DNA of 64,000 nucleotides from Pleurocapsa sp. PCC 7319 (GCF_000332195.1 NZ_KB235922.1:3693322-3757321); one strand, 5' to 3'; shown: positions 17,612 through 27,868, counted from the first letter of the stretch. Notes: generated from the letters alone by a model not told the origin. Numbers and translations: made by a program.

Positions 17612-18064
17612 TTAACTTTGCTCTTGTTTCAAATAATTAACCAAAGCCTGCAACCCCAAACAATAGCTATCGGCGCCAAAACCACTAATTTGACCAATCG
17701 CTACGGGGGCAATATAAGAATGATGTCGAAACTCTTCTCTAGTATAAATATTACTTAAATGCACTTCTACAGTAGGTATTTGAACTGCTGTAATGGCATC
17801 ACGGATAGCAACACTTGTATGGGTGTAAGCACCTGCATTGATAATAATTCCCTGGTGTTGATTTCTGGCATTATGTATTGCATCTACCAGCTCCCCTTCA
17901 CAATTAGACTGCAAGCAGAATAAACTAACTTGCAGCTTTTCAGAATTAGATTTAAGAGTCTTATTGATCTGCACTAGAGTTGTTGAACCATATATTTCAG
18001 GCTCTCTTAGACCCAATAAATTTAAATTAGGACCATGCAAAACCAATATGCTTGTTTTAGACAA
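17612..18064 (-). CDS. aroQ: Type II 3-dehydroquinate dehydratase
   Basis: 150 residues; step three of the shikimate pathway, dehydrating 3-dehydroquinate. Diagnostic features: [21 protein letters not shown] (active-site Tyr), [50 protein letters not shown], and the GQISGFG turn. The start is a TTG at 18064. The stop lies 12 bp from the tnpB stop of the neighbouring IS element, so the insertion sits just beyond the 3' end without damaging the gene. Confidence 0.93.
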   Translation of the reverse strand: MSKTSILVLHGPNLNLLGLREPEIYGSTTLVQINKTLKSNSEKLQVSLFCLQSNCEGELVDAIHNARNQHQGIIINAGAYTHTSVAIRDAITAVQIPTVEVHLSNIYTREEFRHHSYIAPVAIGQISGFGADSYCLGLQALVNYLKQEQS

Positions 18065-18095
18065 GATAAATTAAATATTGAAGATCAATAGCAAA

Positions 18096-18239
18096 CTAGT
18101 GATACTGACGATGCTGACGATCATCAACTGGAATTGGAATCATTTCTTTCTCTGCTTCAGTTTCGGGTCCTAGTAAGACTTCAATTAGCTTTTGGGCTAA
18201 ATCTTTTAATCTGTCAAGTAATTGTTCTATATAGTCCAT
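18096..18239 (-). CDS. Very small conserved-looking cyanobacterial protein (47 aa)
   Basis: 47 codons from the ATG at 18239, with AAGGAG about 11 nt upstream. The sequence opens MDYIEQLLDRLKDLAQKLIE, an amphipathic helix, and continues VLLGPETEAEKEMIPIPVDD to a basic His/Arg tail. The helix-acidic-PIPV pattern is reminiscent of short uncharacterised cyanobacterial proteins. It lies just upstream of aroQ on the same strand and may share its transcript. No function is known. Confidence 0.55.
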   Translation of the reverse strand: MDYIEQLLDRLKDLAQKLIEVLLGPETEAEKEMIPIPVDDRQHRQYH

Positions 18240-18896
18240 CGGATAAACGACTCCTTAGGAAAACCTTAATGTTGCTTGTTGTACTATTTATGCCCAATAA
18301 ATCGATAACTTCTAAACCCTTCTCGAAAGAAAGTAATTATTGAGCTTCTTTTTCTTAATTCTACAACTTTTGCGACATATTTTGTTACAAAAGTTTACTA
18401 ATGTAAAATCAAAAACACAATTTTAGAATTAATATAAAGACTAACACAAGGTGAGATTATGAGTATATATTCTCTGCTCTAATCATGCCATTCTTAATAT
18501 TGTTCTAAGCATTGCCTGCTGAATCATATCTTGACTAAATTTTGTAAATTACCAAGTAAATAAGCTGATCCACATCTAACTTGTACATTTTGTCGATCAT
18601 AGTAGGGAAAATATTTAGTCAAGAATAATTTTTTAACTGTTAATTAAGATAGACATTAATAAGATTTATTGCCCTAAAATCCAGAAAATCGGATTAAATA
18701 GATTAATCTTAAACATAGTCCTCAAGAGGGTTTCCTCAATATTTGGTGCCTTGATATTGATGAAAATTAGTCAGTCGCATTTCCTGACCTCGTTCTGGGA
18801 CAATCAGAAAGAGTTTTTTGTATTCATACCGCTATTTTCTATCCCAATATTTATTTGGAATCGGTTTCATCAATTTAATTTAGGAGATTAAAACAA
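18240..18896. promoter_or_regulatory. Long upstream region of chlB, no gene seen
   Basis: About 650 bp of A+T-rich DNA between the 47-aa gene and chlB. No reading frame of note, tRNA or strong hairpin is visible. The chlB ribosome site TAGGAG is about 8 nt before the ATG. The length suggests a long leader or regulatory region for chlB, but no operator could be identified. Confidence 0.4.
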
Positions 18897-20423
18897 ATGA
18901 AGTTAGCTTACTGGATGTATGCTGGTCCTGCACATATCGGAACTCTACGGGTCGCTAGTTCTTTTAAAAATGTTCATGCCATTATGCATGCTCCCCTCGG
19001 AGATGATTACTTTAACGTCATGCGTTCAATGTTAGAGAGAGAGAGAAATTTTACTCCAGTTACTGCTAGCGTAGTGGATCGAAATGTTTTGGCCCGTGGT
19101 TCGCAAGAAAAAGTGGTGGATAACATTACTCGCAAAGATAAGGAAGAACACCCAGACTTGATCGTGCTTACTCCCACTTGTACATCCAGTATTCTGCAAG
19201 AAGACTTACAAAACTTCGTTAGTCGAGCGGAAATGGATACTCAAGGAGATGTGATGCTGGCTGATGTTAATCACTATCGATATAACGAATTACAAGCAGC
19301 CGATCGCACTCTATATCAGGTGGTTAAATATTACATTGACAAAGCCAGAAAAAAAGAAAACTTACCAACAGACAAAACTGCCAAACCATCAGTCAATATA
19401 CTAGGTATTTCCACCTTAGGTTTTCACAATCAACACGACTGCACTGAGTTAAAACGGTTGATGGCTGACTTGGGAATTGAAGTCAACGAAGTAATTCCTG
19501 AAGGTGCTTCGGTACACAATCTCAAAAATTTACCCCGTGCTTGGTTTAATCTTGTTCCCTATCGTGAACTAGGTAGAATGGCAGCAGAATATTTAGAATC
19601 TGAATTTTCTATGCCTTATGTGGATATATCACCGATGGGAGTAGTCGAAACCGCCCGTTGTATCCGCAAAATTCAACAGGTAATTAATGCTCAGGGGGCA
19701 GAAGTTGACTACGAAGAATATATTAATAACCAGACTCTCTATGTTTCTCAGGCTGCTTGGTTTTCTCGTTCTATTGACTGTCAGAATTTAACAGGTAAAA
19801 AGGCAGTCGTATTTGGAGATAATACTCATGCCGCAGCGATGACCAAGATCTTAGCCAGAGAAATGGGAATTCAGGTTGTTTTGGCTGGAACTTACTGTAA
19901 ATACGATGCTGACTGGTTTAGAGAACAGGTAAGTGAATATTGTGATGAAGTTCTGATCAGTGATGATAATGCTGAAATTGGTGATGCGATCGCTCGTCAT
20001 GAACCAGCAGCTATCTTTGGTACACAAATGGAACGTCATGTAGGGAAACGTTTAGATATTCCCTGTGGTGTGATTGCGGCACCAATTCATATCCAAAATT
20101 TCCCGATCGGCTATAAACCATTTGTGGGTTATGAAGGAACTAATCAAATTGCTGATTTGGTGTATAACTCTTTTACTTTAGGAATGGAAGATCATCTTTT
20201 GGAAATCTTCGGTGGACACGATACGAAAGAAGTTATTACGAAAGGAATATCAGCAGACTCCGACTTAAACTGGAACAAAGAAGCGAAAGCTGAACTTGCC
20301 AAAATTCCTGGTTTTGTTAGAGGGAAAGTAAAACGTAACACCGAAAAATTCGCTCGCGATCGCAATCTTTCGGAAATTACTTTAGAAGTAATGTATGCTG
20401 CCAAAGAATCTGTTGGTGCTTAG
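18897..20423 (+). CDS. chlB: Light-independent protochlorophyllide reductase subunit B
   Basis: 508 residues. ChlB pairs with ChlN as the nitrogenase-like catalytic component that, fed electrons by ChlL, reduces protochlorophyllide to chlorophyllide in darkness. The opening [20 protein letters not shown], the cluster-binding region [31 protein letters not shown], and [20 protein letters not shown] are all characteristic. The C-terminal domain (residues about 455-505) carries [12 protein letters not shown]. It is monocistronic here; chlL and chlN are not in the window. The enzyme is oxygen-sensitive and works in the chlorophyll branch. Confidence 0.97.
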   Translation: MKLAYWMYAGPAHIGTLRVASSFKNVHAIMHAPLGDDYFNVMRSMLERERNFTPVTASVVDRNVLARGSQEKVVDNITRKDKEEHPDLIVLTPTCTSSILQEDLQNFVSRAEMDTQGDVMLADVNHYRYNELQAADRTLYQVVKYYIDKARKKENLPTDKTAKPSVNILGISTLGFHNQHDCTELKRLMADLGIEVNEVIPEGASVHNLKNLPRAWFNLVPYRELGRMAAEYLESEFSMPYVDISPMGVVETARCIRKIQQVINAQGAEVDYEEYINNQTLYVSQAAWFSRSIDCQNLTGKKAVVFGDNTHAAAMTKILAREMGIQVVLAGTYCKYDADWFREQVSEYCDEVLISDDNAEIGDAIARHEPAAIFGTQMERHVGKRLDIPCGVIAAPIHIQNFPIGYKPFVGYEGTNQIADLVYNSFTLGMEDHLLEIFGGHDTKEVITKGISADSDLNWNKEAKAELAKIPGFVRGKVKRNTEKFARDRNLSEITLEVMYAAKESVGA

Positions 20424-20492
20424 CTAAATTCAATTGCTCAAACAAATCCACATTTGTCAGTTTGAGAGTGAATTGAAAAAGAGTTAAAGTCA

Positions 20493-20527
20493 CAGATTAG
20501 TCCGCCATGAAACGACGGACTAATCTG
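20493..20527. repeat. Palindromic repeat, full hairpin (family of four in this window)
   Basis: A perfect 12-bp stem, CAGATTAGTCCG (20493-20504 after GTCA) and CGGACTAATCTG (20516-20527), with an 11-nt loop. Related copies lie at 29839-29879 (full) and at 28122-28144 and 32421-32452 (half copies). Here it is 70 bp past the chlB stop and could also act as a transcript-end hairpin, though no T-run follows. Confidence 0.65.
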
Positions 20528-20701
20528 TCCGTTGTTCAATTATTAAAGGGTTAGAGCTAATAAAATGTTAGATCTAACCCCAAAATTATCTTGACAAAAC
20601 TAATAGAGCTGAATAAGATTAGAGATTGGGCATTCAATACTTGACTTGCTCGGAGCGGGTAAAAACATTTAACAAACGCCACATTAAAGCTTGATAATTT
20701 T

Positions 20702-20732
20702 GGCTGATATCTCAGTTGGTTTCAGCTTTTTT
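20702..20732 (+). promoter_or_regulatory. Possible leader hairpin with T-run upstream of rplU
   Basis: GGCTGA...TCAGC followed by TTTTTT sits 42 bp before the rplU start, resembling a weak attenuator. Ribosomal protein operons often carry autoregulatory leaders, and an L21 leader is known in other bacteria, but only a 5-bp stem is visible. Low confidence. Confidence 0.3.
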
Positions 20733-20773
20733 CCTGGCTACCCTTACGGCAATACTCAACAGAAATAAATTTT

Positions 20774-21163
20774 ATGACTTACGCAATTGTAGAAATAGGC
20801 GGCGGACAAATTAGAGTTGAACCAGGTCGCTTTTATGACATTAACTTATTAGCTGGCGAACCAGATTCTAGCTATATCATAGACAAAGTTTTATTGGTAA
20901 GTAATGACGATGATGTAACTGTGGGTCGTCCTTTTATTGCAGGTGCTTCGGTAGAAGGTACTGTAATGCGTCATAGACGAGGCAAAAAAGTAATTGTCTA
21001 TAAGATGCAGCCTAAAAAGAAAACTCGCAAAAAACGCGGTCATCGTCAGGAATTAACTCGCTTGATGATTGATTCTATCAGTCTAAATGGTTCTGTTGTT
21101 GCTGCTGCTGAAGCTGAATCAAAAGCAGTAACAGCAGTAACAACAACAACTGAGGAAGAATAA
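20774..21163 (+). CDS. rplU: Ribosomal protein bL21
   Basis: 129 residues; 50S subunit protein contacting 23S rRNA. The opening [20 protein letters not shown], the KVLLVS strand, [15 protein letters not shown], and the basic block [19 protein letters not shown] match bL21. A C-terminal Ala/Glu/Thr-rich tail extends it beyond the usual about 103 residues, as in many cyanobacteria. It forms an operon with rpmA 48 bp downstream. Confidence 0.96.
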   Translation: MTYAIVEIGGGQIRVEPGRFYDINLLAGEPDSSYIIDKVLLVSNDDDVTVGRPFIAGASVEGTVMRHRRGKKVIVYKMQPKKKTRKKRGHRQELTRLMIDSISLNGSVVAAAEAESKAVTAVTTTTEEE

Positions 21164-21211
21164 AAAAATATTAATTTGATTTTTCATTAAAATTCAAGGA
21201 GTAAAAATAAC

Positions 21212-21481
21212 ATGGCTCATAAGAAAGGAACTGGTAGTACTCGTAACGGTCGCGATTCTAATTCCAAACGACTTGGAGTAAAGCGTTATGGTGGTCAAGA
21301 AGTTACCGCAGGAAGTATTTTAGTTCGTCAGAGAGGCACTAGCGTATATCCTGGTAATAATGTTGGTCGTGGTAAAGACGATACTATTTATTCTCTGATT
21401 CATGGCGTAGTTAAGTTTGAATATAGAAGTAGATCGCAGAGAAAAGTAAGTGTTTATCCTGTTGCCGAAGGTACAGCATAA
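21212..21481 (+). CDS. rpmA: Ribosomal protein bL27
   Basis: 89 residues beginning [20 protein letters not shown], the N-terminus that reaches towards the peptidyl-transferase centre, followed by [20 protein letters not shown] and a [17 protein letters not shown] segment. AAGGAG lies 12 nt before the ATG. Second gene of the rplU-rpmA pair; a strong terminator follows at 21548. Confidence 0.97.
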   Translation: MAHKKGTGSTRNGRDSNSKRLGVKRYGGQEVTAGSILVRQRGTSVYPGNNVGRGKDDTIYSLIHGVVKFEYRSRSQRKVSVYPVAEGTA

Positions 21482-21547
21482 GTCATTTAGAAGTCATTTA
21501 CAGTAATAAATTAATTTAACAACAGCTACTAACTGTTGAATAGTACG

Positions 21548-21573
21548 GCACTCATTTTAGTGGGTGCTTTTTT
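21548..21573 (+). terminator. Rho-independent terminator of rplU-rpmA
   Basis: Stem GCACTCA (21548-21554) pairs with TGGGTGC (21561-21567, one G-T pair) around a 6-nt loop and runs into six T residues. It sits 67 bp past the rpmA stop. Confidence 0.85.
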
Positions 21574-21628
21574 ATTGTTTGGTTAAACTAAGGCAACGTT
21601 CAACTTAAGTTTAGGATTTTATCTATCG

Positions 21629-21976
21629 ATGTACGAATCTGACGATAATTTCAACCTCGATCATTCTCAAGATCCGAATTCAGACAAAAATTTAGATAAC
21701 AAAAATTTAGATAACATTGATGCGAATTTATCAGCTAAAAACATTGCGACACGCAAAAAACAGATCGAGAGTATTTTTATTAAACTAATTGCTTTAGGTT
21801 TAGCTATTGGTGCAATTTTAGGTATTGGCACCTATTATCTCTTGAATAAATTGGGATTAACTAAAAAGCCTTATCAAATAGAACAAGAAAAACAACAGCC
21901 AGAAAAATCCTTGAAAGAAATTCTGGTAGTTCCTCAAATCCCAAAATCTCTTTCAGATTCAGTAGAGCGAATTTGA
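21629..21976 (+). CDS. Single-pass membrane protein of unknown function (115 aa)
   Basis: An acidic, Asn/Asp-rich N-terminus of about 45 residues with an internal DNKNLDN repeat, one hydrophobic segment (FIKLIALGLAIGAILGIGTY) at about residues 50-70, then a basic-to-mixed tail with a proline-bearing KEILVVPQIPKSL. There is no signal-peptidase site. It has its own position after the rpmA terminator. A small uncharacterised cyanobacterial membrane protein; no function assigned. Confidence 0.6.
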   Translation: MYESDDNFNLDHSQDPNSDKNLDNKNLDNIDANLSAKNIATRKKQIESIFIKLIALGLAIGAILGIGTYYLLNKLGLTKKPYQIEQEKQQPEKSLKEILVVPQIPKSLSDSVERI

Positions 21977-22082
21977 AACGACCTTTTTTCTGCGACCTGA
22001 ACAGACTCACCTGGAAACTCCCATGGTTCCCCTTCGTTCGTGGGGTTTCACTTTCTATAACTAGTTTAATGTTATGAATTTA

Positions 22083-22140
22083 TGACAATGTCAGGGGATC
22101 AAAAATCGTATATCAAGATAATTGTCATAGATCTATGACA
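22083..22140. promoter_or_regulatory. Two TGTCA-based palindromes, candidate operator
   Basis: TGACAATGTCA (22083-22093) is an 11-bp palindrome and TGTCATAGATCTATGACA (22123-22140) is a perfect 18-bp palindrome sharing the TGTCA/TGACA arms, 40 bp apart. They lie about 265 bp upstream of the DUF4912 gene. The rest of 21977-22404 holds a small CCCC/GGGG hairpin near 22034 and no gene. Confidence 0.4.
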
Positions 22141-22404
22141 TTAAAAGAGCTGAAAGCACGTAAAATCGTTATTTAAAAATTTTAAGCACGAACTTCTTGA
22201 TCCCGAACGGGATTTTATTGGTATAACTTAATCAAGTGGTTAATACCTTTCCCACATTTAAATAAACAAAAACAAAATAAAAACAAGTAGACGCAAATTA
22301 AGGTTGAAAGACCAACGAAGTTTTAGCTTATTTCCTAGCTTCTTAAGTCTTAATATGGCTGCCAGCAGCTAAACATCGTCTAATTAATCGGAGGCTGTAA
22401 ACAA

Positions 22405-23640
22405 ATGGCAAAAGAACGCCCACCGTTAGAGGAGATGACTTTGCGGCAGCTGAGAAAAGTTGCTAGCGAATATAAAATATCCCGTTATAGTCGAATGCGC
22501 AAAGCGCAACTACTTTCTTCTATTAAAGAAGCAATTAAAAAGACAGAACAAGAAAGGTTTATTCAAAATCCATCAGCCATCCAGGAGGAACAAGAAGTGG
22601 AACAAAAAATTAATGCTGCCAAATTTGAGGTCGGTCAGGAAGATAATATCCAAGAAAGCCTTGCTTCTGTCGATCAAGATTTAGGAGAACTTCCCGACGG
22701 TTACGGAGAGAGCCGCATTGTGTTGATGCCTCGTGACCCACAGTGGGCATATGCTTACTGGGATGTCCCCAATACCAGCAAAGAAGAATTGCGACGTCAG
22801 GGTGGGCAACAGCTAGCATTACGCATTTATGATGTAACGGATATTGATATTAATCACCAAGCACCTCACAGTGTTCAAGAATATCTCTGTGATGAGATGG
22901 CAAGAGAATGGTACTTGCCAATTCCAGTTAGCGATCGCGATTATGTAGCAGACATCGGCTATCGCTGTGCAGATGGTCGTTGGTTAGTATTAGCGCGTTC
23001 GGCATCTGTAAGCATTCCTCCTGTCTACCCTTCCGATTGGATTGAAGATGCCTTTATTACTGTCAACTGGCAGGATGATCTTAGAGGTAAAACTTTATAT
23101 ACTCTTGTACCTCCTGCTAAGAGACAATCTACGGCTGGTGCAGCTCAAGGAGATCAGCTTTATGACGCTGTGTTTGGCATGACTAAGTCAACTGAATCTA
23201 TGCGTATGGCAGGATCTTTGTTTGGTTCCATGCAACAAACTCCTGAGGCAGCAGTTAGTTCTTATGTTTTCCCTTCTGGTGTGGGAATGTGGGCTGTACC
23301 TAGTGCTTCTGGCATCAATATGTCTGGAGCAGGCTTCTCTGCTAGTGCCCCTCCAGCTCGTCCTCGCAAGTTCTGGTTAGTTGCTGATGCAGAACTAATT
23401 GTTTATGGTGCAACTGAGCCTGATGCTACTGTTACTATTGGCGATCGCCAAATAAAACTCAATCCCGATGGCACATTCCGTTTCCAAATGTCGTTCCAGG
23501 ATGGCATCATTGACTATCCTATTAAGGCTGTAGCTGTTGATGGTGAGCAAACCCGCTCGGTTCACATGAATTTTGAGCGTCAAACTCCTTCTCGTAACAC
23601 TAATACGAAGGAAGAAGCTGTTGAAGAATGGTTTGCTTAA
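22405..23640 (+). CDS. Rho_N/SAP-like plus DUF4912 domain protein
   Basis: 411 residues, well preceded by GGAGG. Residues 1-45 (LEEMTLRQLRKVASEYKISR and the basic YSRMRKAQLLSSIKEAI) resemble a Rho-N-terminal/SAP nucleic-acid-binding helix pair. Residues 95-235 hold DUF4912, with RIVLMPRDPQWAYAYWDVP, LALRIYDVT and the WIEDAFITVNW close. The C-terminal part (300-395) has FWLVADAELIVYGATEPDAT and a TVTIGDRQIKLNPDGTFRF beta-sandwich-like repeat. It is an uncharacterised cyanobacterial protein; the N-terminal domain suggests DNA or RNA contact, but that is inference. A strong terminator follows. Confidence 0.75.
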   Translation: MAKERPPLEEMTLRQLRKVASEYKISRYSRMRKAQLLSSIKEAIKKTEQERFIQNPSAIQEEQEVEQKINAAKFEVGQEDNIQESLASVDQDLGELPDGYGESRIVLMPRDPQWAYAYWDVPNTSKEELRRQGGQQLALRIYDVTDIDINHQAPHSVQEYLCDEMAREWYLPIPVSDRDYVADIGYRCADGRWLVLARSASVSIPPVYPSDWIEDAFITVNWQDDLRGKTLYTLVPPAKRQSTAGAAQGDQLYDAVFGMTKSTESMRMAGSLFGSMQQTPEAAVSSYVFPSGVGMWAVPSASGINMSGAGFSASAPPARPRKFWLVADAELIVYGATEPDATVTIGDRQIKLNPDGTFRFQMSFQDGIIDYPIKAVAVDGEQTRSVHMNFERQTPSRNTNTKEEAVEEWFA

Positions 23641-23681
23641 GTTGAGTTGATTCCAATTATCGATAAATATCACAGACTATT

Positions 23682-23713
23682 AACCGAGATGAAGCAAATC
23701 ATCTCGGTTTTTT
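23682..23713 (+). terminator. Rho-independent terminator after the DUF4912 gene
   Basis: A perfect 11-bp stem, AACCGAGATGA (23682-23692) with TCATCTCGGTT (23699-23709), a 6-nt loop, then a T-run. The clearest terminator in the window. Confidence 0.92.
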
Positions 23714-23837
23714 GCTACATTTGAAATTTAGTTCGAGCAGAATAAAACATAATCAAAAAAACTAAATATATTGTTCCATAAGTATCCAGTAAAATCTATA
23801 GACACTTATTCGAGTTGGTGTCCTAATTTTCTTCTAC

Positions 23838-25700
23838 ATGAATAGAGCGACTAGAGCTTTTAATACGAACTTATCTATACGTCAAATTTTAATTGCTTCT
23901 CTTATTTTTCAGGTTGGCGTAGTCGTTGGTTTAACTGGTTACTTTTCCTGGAAAAATGGTCAAAAAACTGTTGAAGCTCTAGCATTGCGTTTAAGTAGAG
24001 AAGTAACATCTCATACTCAGCAGCACGTAGCCGATTATTTGAATATTCCGCTCACATTTCTCAAGATTAATCAGATATTAGCCGAATCTAATCGTTTAAA
24101 CTTAGATGATCTTCAAGATTTACAGGATGTTTTTTGGCAGCAAGCCCAAATTACCCCTCAAATAAACACCCTTTTTTTTGGTAGTGAAACAGGAGACTTT
24201 ATTGAAATAGAGATGAAAGACTTTCCTAAAGTAGCTATGAGAAACTCTTCTACCGCACCATATTGGCAATTGTATCGTCTAGATGAACAGGGTCAAAAAA
24301 CTACTTTTTTAGGACAACAAAAATACGATCCTCGACAAAGACCTTGGTATCAAGCAGCGATCTCCCAAGATAGTTTAGTTTGGTCCCCCATATATCTATT
24401 TGCAGATCCTCCCGTTTTGGGCATTACTCCTGCAATTACGCTTAAAGATCGTCAAACGCAGAAGATTAAAGGAGTAATGGCGATCGATTTAACTCTTGAT
24501 GAAATTAGTAAGTTTTTAACCACTTTAAAAATTAGCGATTCAGGGAGAGCTTTTATTATTGAGAAATCGGGAAAGATGGTAGCAACTTCGACTAATAATT
24601 CTCTAGTAAGAAGAAATACCTGGGGAAACGAGCGTTTGCATTATTCCGATAGTTCAGATCCTCTAATTAAAGCTACAGCAGATTTTTTACAGTTAGAATT
24701 TAACAATTTTCAACAGATTAACTCACCACAACAGGTGATTTTTAAATTTGATCATAGTCGGCATTTTGTGCAAGCTACTAGTCTAGATAGCCACTCTGGT
24801 TTGGATTGGTTAATAGTTACGGTAATTCCAGAGTCAGACTTTATAGAATATATTCGTAATAATACTTATACAACTCTATTGCTGAGTGTTCTGGCTTTAA
24901 TTTTGGCAATTTTTTTGGGTGCGATCGCTAATCAGTGGATTATTAAATCGGTGACTTATATTTCTCATGTTGCCAAAGCAATATCTAGTGAACAAATATT
25001 GACGATCGAGCAGCAATCCAAAATTAAAGAGCTAGCTATTCTTACAGAGTCATTTAATTTTATGGCCATAAAACTCCAAACCTCAGCTCAAAATATCGAA
25101 AATTTGGAGTCTAGATGGGAAGAAAAAGTAGAAGAAAGAACTAGAAATCTTGAACAAGTAAATCAAGAACTTAGCCGCTTGGCTAATGTAGATAGTCTGA
25201 CTCAAATTTATAATCGCTATTATTTCGATCTAACACTGCAAAAACTTTGGCGAGAATCTATCAGAGAAAGAACACAAATCGCTTTGATTTTATGTGATGT
25301 AGATAATTTTAAATTATATAACGATACCTATGGTCATCCCATGGGCGATCAATGCCTGAAAAAAGTAGCAAAAGCTCTGAATGAATCTATTAATAGAGAT
25401 CAAGATGTTACTGCTAGGTATGGCGGAGAAGAATTTGCCATAATTTTGCCTCGTACCAGTTCTGAGGGTGCTGTTCAAGTAGCAACAAGAATGATGAATG
25501 CCGTCAGTAATTTAAATATATTTCATGGTACTTCCAATGTAGAAAATTATGTCACCATTAGTTGTGGTATTGCTTGTTTTTCCCCTAGCCCTGGCTTATC
25601 ATCAATAAATCTAATTGAGAGTGCAGATAACGCACTGTATCAAGCAAAACAACAGGGGAAAAATTGTTGGGTTATGGCAGAGGAAAATCTGGCAACATGA
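23838..25700 (+). CDS. Membrane diguanylate cyclase, Cache-HAMP-GGDEF
   Basis: 620 residues. A first membrane segment (about 17-36) leads to a periplasmic Cache-type sensor (about 40-335, with DPRQRPWYQAA and GVMAIDLTLDEIS), and a second segment lies near 347-370 (LLLSVLALILAIFLGAIAN). A HAMP-like and coiled region (375-450) precedes GGDEF (about 450-612): LTQIYNRYYFD, the metal-binding DVDNFKLYNDTYGH, and YGGEEFA. RDQD five residues before GGEEF fits an RxxD product-inhibition site. It should make cyclic di-GMP in response to an external small ligand. No EAL domain is fused and the ligand is unknown. Confidence 0.9.
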   Translation: MNRATRAFNTNLSIRQILIASLIFQVGVVVGLTGYFSWKNGQKTVEALALRLSREVTSHTQQHVADYLNIPLTFLKINQILAESNRLNLDDLQDLQDVFWQQAQITPQINTLFFGSETGDFIEIEMKDFPKVAMRNSSTAPYWQLYRLDEQGQKTTFLGQQKYDPRQRPWYQAAISQDSLVWSPIYLFADPPVLGITPAITLKDRQTQKIKGVMAIDLTLDEISKFLTTLKISDSGRAFIIEKSGKMVATSTNNSLVRRNTWGNERLHYSDSSDPLIKATADFLQLEFNNFQQINSPQQVIFKFDHSRHFVQATSLDSHSGLDWLIVTVIPESDFIEYIRNNTYTTLLLSVLALILAIFLGAIANQWIIKSVTYISHVAKAISSEQILTIEQQSKIKELAILTESFNFMAIKLQTSAQNIENLESRWEEKVEERTRNLEQVNQELSRLANVDSLTQIYNRYYFDLTLQKLWRESIRERTQIALILCDVDNFKLYNDTYGHPMGDQCLKKVAKALNESINRDQDVTARYGGEEFAIILPRTSSEGAVQVATRMMNAVSNLNIFHGTSNVENYVTISCGIACFSPSPGLSSINLIESADNALYQAKQQGKNCWVMAEENLAT

Positions 25701-25719
25701 CTGAAATACGTGGAGTTGC

Positions 25720-25751
25720 TAATGACTAATGACTAATGACTAATGACTAAT
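25720..25751. repeat. Heptamer short tandem repeat (TAATGAC)x4
   Basis: Four near-perfect copies of a 7-bp unit in the 137-bp gap between the diguanylate cyclase and menG. Confidence 0.7.
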
Positions 25752-25837
25752 AGTTTGATGAAGATTTTTCCGGTTCTTTATTTTGCCTTAAGGCGATGTT
25801 ATATGATTGGTAAAAATTAATCCCGGACAGAAATTTC

Positions 25838-26548
25838 ATGACTCCAGCGGCTTCTCCAGCAGCAACAGAAATAAAAGCTATTTTTGATCGTATTGCACCA
25901 GTATATGATCAATTAAACGATCGCTTAAGTTTTGGTCAGCATCGTATTTGGAAGCTGATGACCGTCAAATGGTGTGAGGCTAGTTTAGGAGATCACGCTT
26001 TGGATATATGTTGTGGTAGCGGAGACCTTGCTCTATTACTAGCACAAAAAGTGGGCAATAGTGGTAAGGTAACGGGCTTAGATTTTGCCTGCGAGCAACT
26101 GGCGATCGCAAAACAACGACAAATGGTTAAATGTCCTACCGTACCAATGGAGTGGCTTGAAGGAGACGCTTTAAATTTGCCATTTGTCCCTAATCAATTT
26201 GACTGTGCCACTATGGGTTACGGATTGCGAAACGTGACTAATATTCCTCGTTGTTTGCAGGAATTGTATCGTGTTCTTAAACCAGGAGCAAAAGCAGCAG
26301 TGCTTGATTTTCATCGTCCCAGCCAAGGCTATATGCAAGCTTTTCAACAGTGGTATCTTACTAACATCGTAGTACCAACTGCGGCAGAAATGAATCTTAA
26401 GGAAGAATATGCTTACATAACTCCTAGTGTGAAAAGATTTCCCCTGGGAAAAGAACAGGTTAAACTAGCTCATTCAGCCGGATTCAGCCAAGCGATCCAT
26501 TACCCATTGATGGGAGGAATGATGGGGATATTGGCACTAACGAAATAA
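25838..26548 (+). CDS. menG: Demethylphylloquinone/demethylmenaquinone methyltransferase
   Basis: 236 residues, UbiE/COQ5 family. Start region IKAIFDRIAPVYDQLNDRLS, SAM motif I ALDICCGSGDLALLLAQK, GLDFACEQL, then the family block FDCATMGYGLRNVTNIP and PGAKAAVLDFHRPS. In cyanobacteria this enzyme makes the last methylation of phylloquinone for photosystem I (established for the Synechocystis homologue). SAM is the donor. Confidence 0.88.
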   Translation: MTPAASPAATEIKAIFDRIAPVYDQLNDRLSFGQHRIWKLMTVKWCEASLGDHALDICCGSGDLALLLAQKVGNSGKVTGLDFACEQLAIAKQRQMVKCPTVPMEWLEGDALNLPFVPNQFDCATMGYGLRNVTNIPRCLQELYRVLKPGAKAAVLDFHRPSQGYMQAFQQWYLTNIVVPTAAEMNLKEEYAYITPSVKRFPLGKEQVKLAHSAGFSQAIHYPLMGGMMGILALTK

Positions 26549-26586
26549 AATAAGAATGGAATTAATTTTCTGCCTCCTAATCTTTA

Positions 26587-27837
26587 TTGTCGATTCAAGA
26601 TACTGCTTTGGCATTAGCTAACCTCTGGATATTTTTTGTTCCTCCTGTAGCAGGGAGTATTATTGGCTATTTTACTAACGACATAGCCATTAAAATGCTC
26701 TTTCGTCCCTACAAGGCTATTTACATTGGTAAGCGAAAGTTACCTTTCACTCCTGGCTTAATTCCCAGTAATCAAGAGCGTCTAGCTCAAAAAGTTTCCG
26801 ACACTATTATGGGTTCATTACTGACCCCCAGTGAACTGCAAAAGTTAGCTCAAAGGCTTCTGGCAACGGAACGTATGGAAAGTGCTATTTTATGGTTGCT
26901 TAAATTAGCCTTGGAACAAGTTCAGGAAGATCGAGAACAAAAAACAGCCAAAGTTTTAGCCAATATCTTGCACGATCTATTTAGTCAATCTTTACCCCGA
27001 TTGCTTAGAGTATTGGCGAGAAGAGATGATTTTTTAGAAGCTCAAACTAATCAAATTTTCGATCAGATTCTGCTCAATTTTCAACTCAAAGAGTCCCAAG
27101 CCAAGAAATTTTCCGACTGGCTGTTAGGTTCTGTTCTGCCCCCTGACGTAATTCGTCGTGCAATTATTGATTTTTTAAGCGATCGCAATATTCAAATTAT
27201 TGATGAAGGTTTTCGGGAAAAAACCAGTGGTACTTATTGGGTGGTTGCCAACTTATTTGGCTTACGTAACAGTCTAATTAGATTACGCTCTTTTTGTATT
27301 GATGAAAAAGAAATCACCAACGCCAGACTAGAAGAATTAACTTTCTCATTACAAATTCGCGATCGCATTAAAAATTGGCTCAAAAATCTCTCGCTGCAAA
27401 ATTTGCCTGTTTCTACAGTGAGACAATTACGTAAAACAGTACGTGAAACAGTACGCAATTACATTAGAGAGGAAGGGGGTAATGTGATTGCCAGACTAGG
27501 TGATTCCGTGGAGTGGGAAAATTTATCAGTATTAATTCTCAAACGTCTACAATCATCGCCGGCAGTCAATGATTCTTTAGAAGTAATTAGTCAGGAATTG
27601 GCTTTGGTATTGGAACGTTATCTAGAAGAAGATTTAGAGAAACTAGTTGCCCAAGCGATACCAATCCTGTCAATCGATCAAGTAATTATCAATCGTGTTT
27701 CTGCTACCTCTCCCGAAGATTTAGAAATAGCAGTACAAGGTATAGTTAAAAATGAACTCCAAGCGATCGTTAACTTAGGAGGAATACTAGGGTTTATTGT
27801 CGGATTATTACAAACAATTTTATTATTTTTTAATTAG
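26587..27837 (+). CDS. DUF445 family membrane protein (YheB-like)
   Basis: 416 residues from a TTG; no nearby ATG keeps the conserved N-terminus. It has an N-terminal hydrophobic segment ([20 protein letters not shown]), the family block [20 protein letters not shown] followed by [16 protein letters not shown], a long helical middle, and a C-terminal membrane segment ([16 protein letters not shown]). DUF445 proteins are uncharacterised membrane-anchored proteins found in Gram-positives and cyanobacteria. It follows menG by 38 bp and may be co-transcribed. Confidence 0.85.
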   Translation: MSIQDTALALANLWIFFVPPVAGSIIGYFTNDIAIKMLFRPYKAIYIGKRKLPFTPGLIPSNQERLAQKVSDTIMGSLLTPSELQKLAQRLLATERMESAILWLLKLALEQVQEDREQKTAKVLANILHDLFSQSLPRLLRVLARRDDFLEAQTNQIFDQILLNFQLKESQAKKFSDWLLGSVLPPDVIRRAIIDFLSDRNIQIIDEGFREKTSGTYWVVANLFGLRNSLIRLRSFCIDEKEITNARLEELTFSLQIRDRIKNWLKNLSLQNLPVSTVRQLRKTVRETVRNYIREEGGNVIARLGDSVEWENLSVLILKRLQSSPAVNDSLEVISQELALVLERYLEEDLEKLVAQAIPILSIDQVIINRVSATSPEDLEIAVQGIVKNELQAIVNLGGILGFIVGLLQTILLFFN

Positions 27838-27868
27838 TAATGATAATAATCTCAAAAATTTCCGATTG

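Noticed and set aside
18134-18343. 69-codon plus-strand frame upstream of chlB
   Set aside because: Antisense to the 47-residue gene at 18096-18239, which has the better ribosome site and composition.
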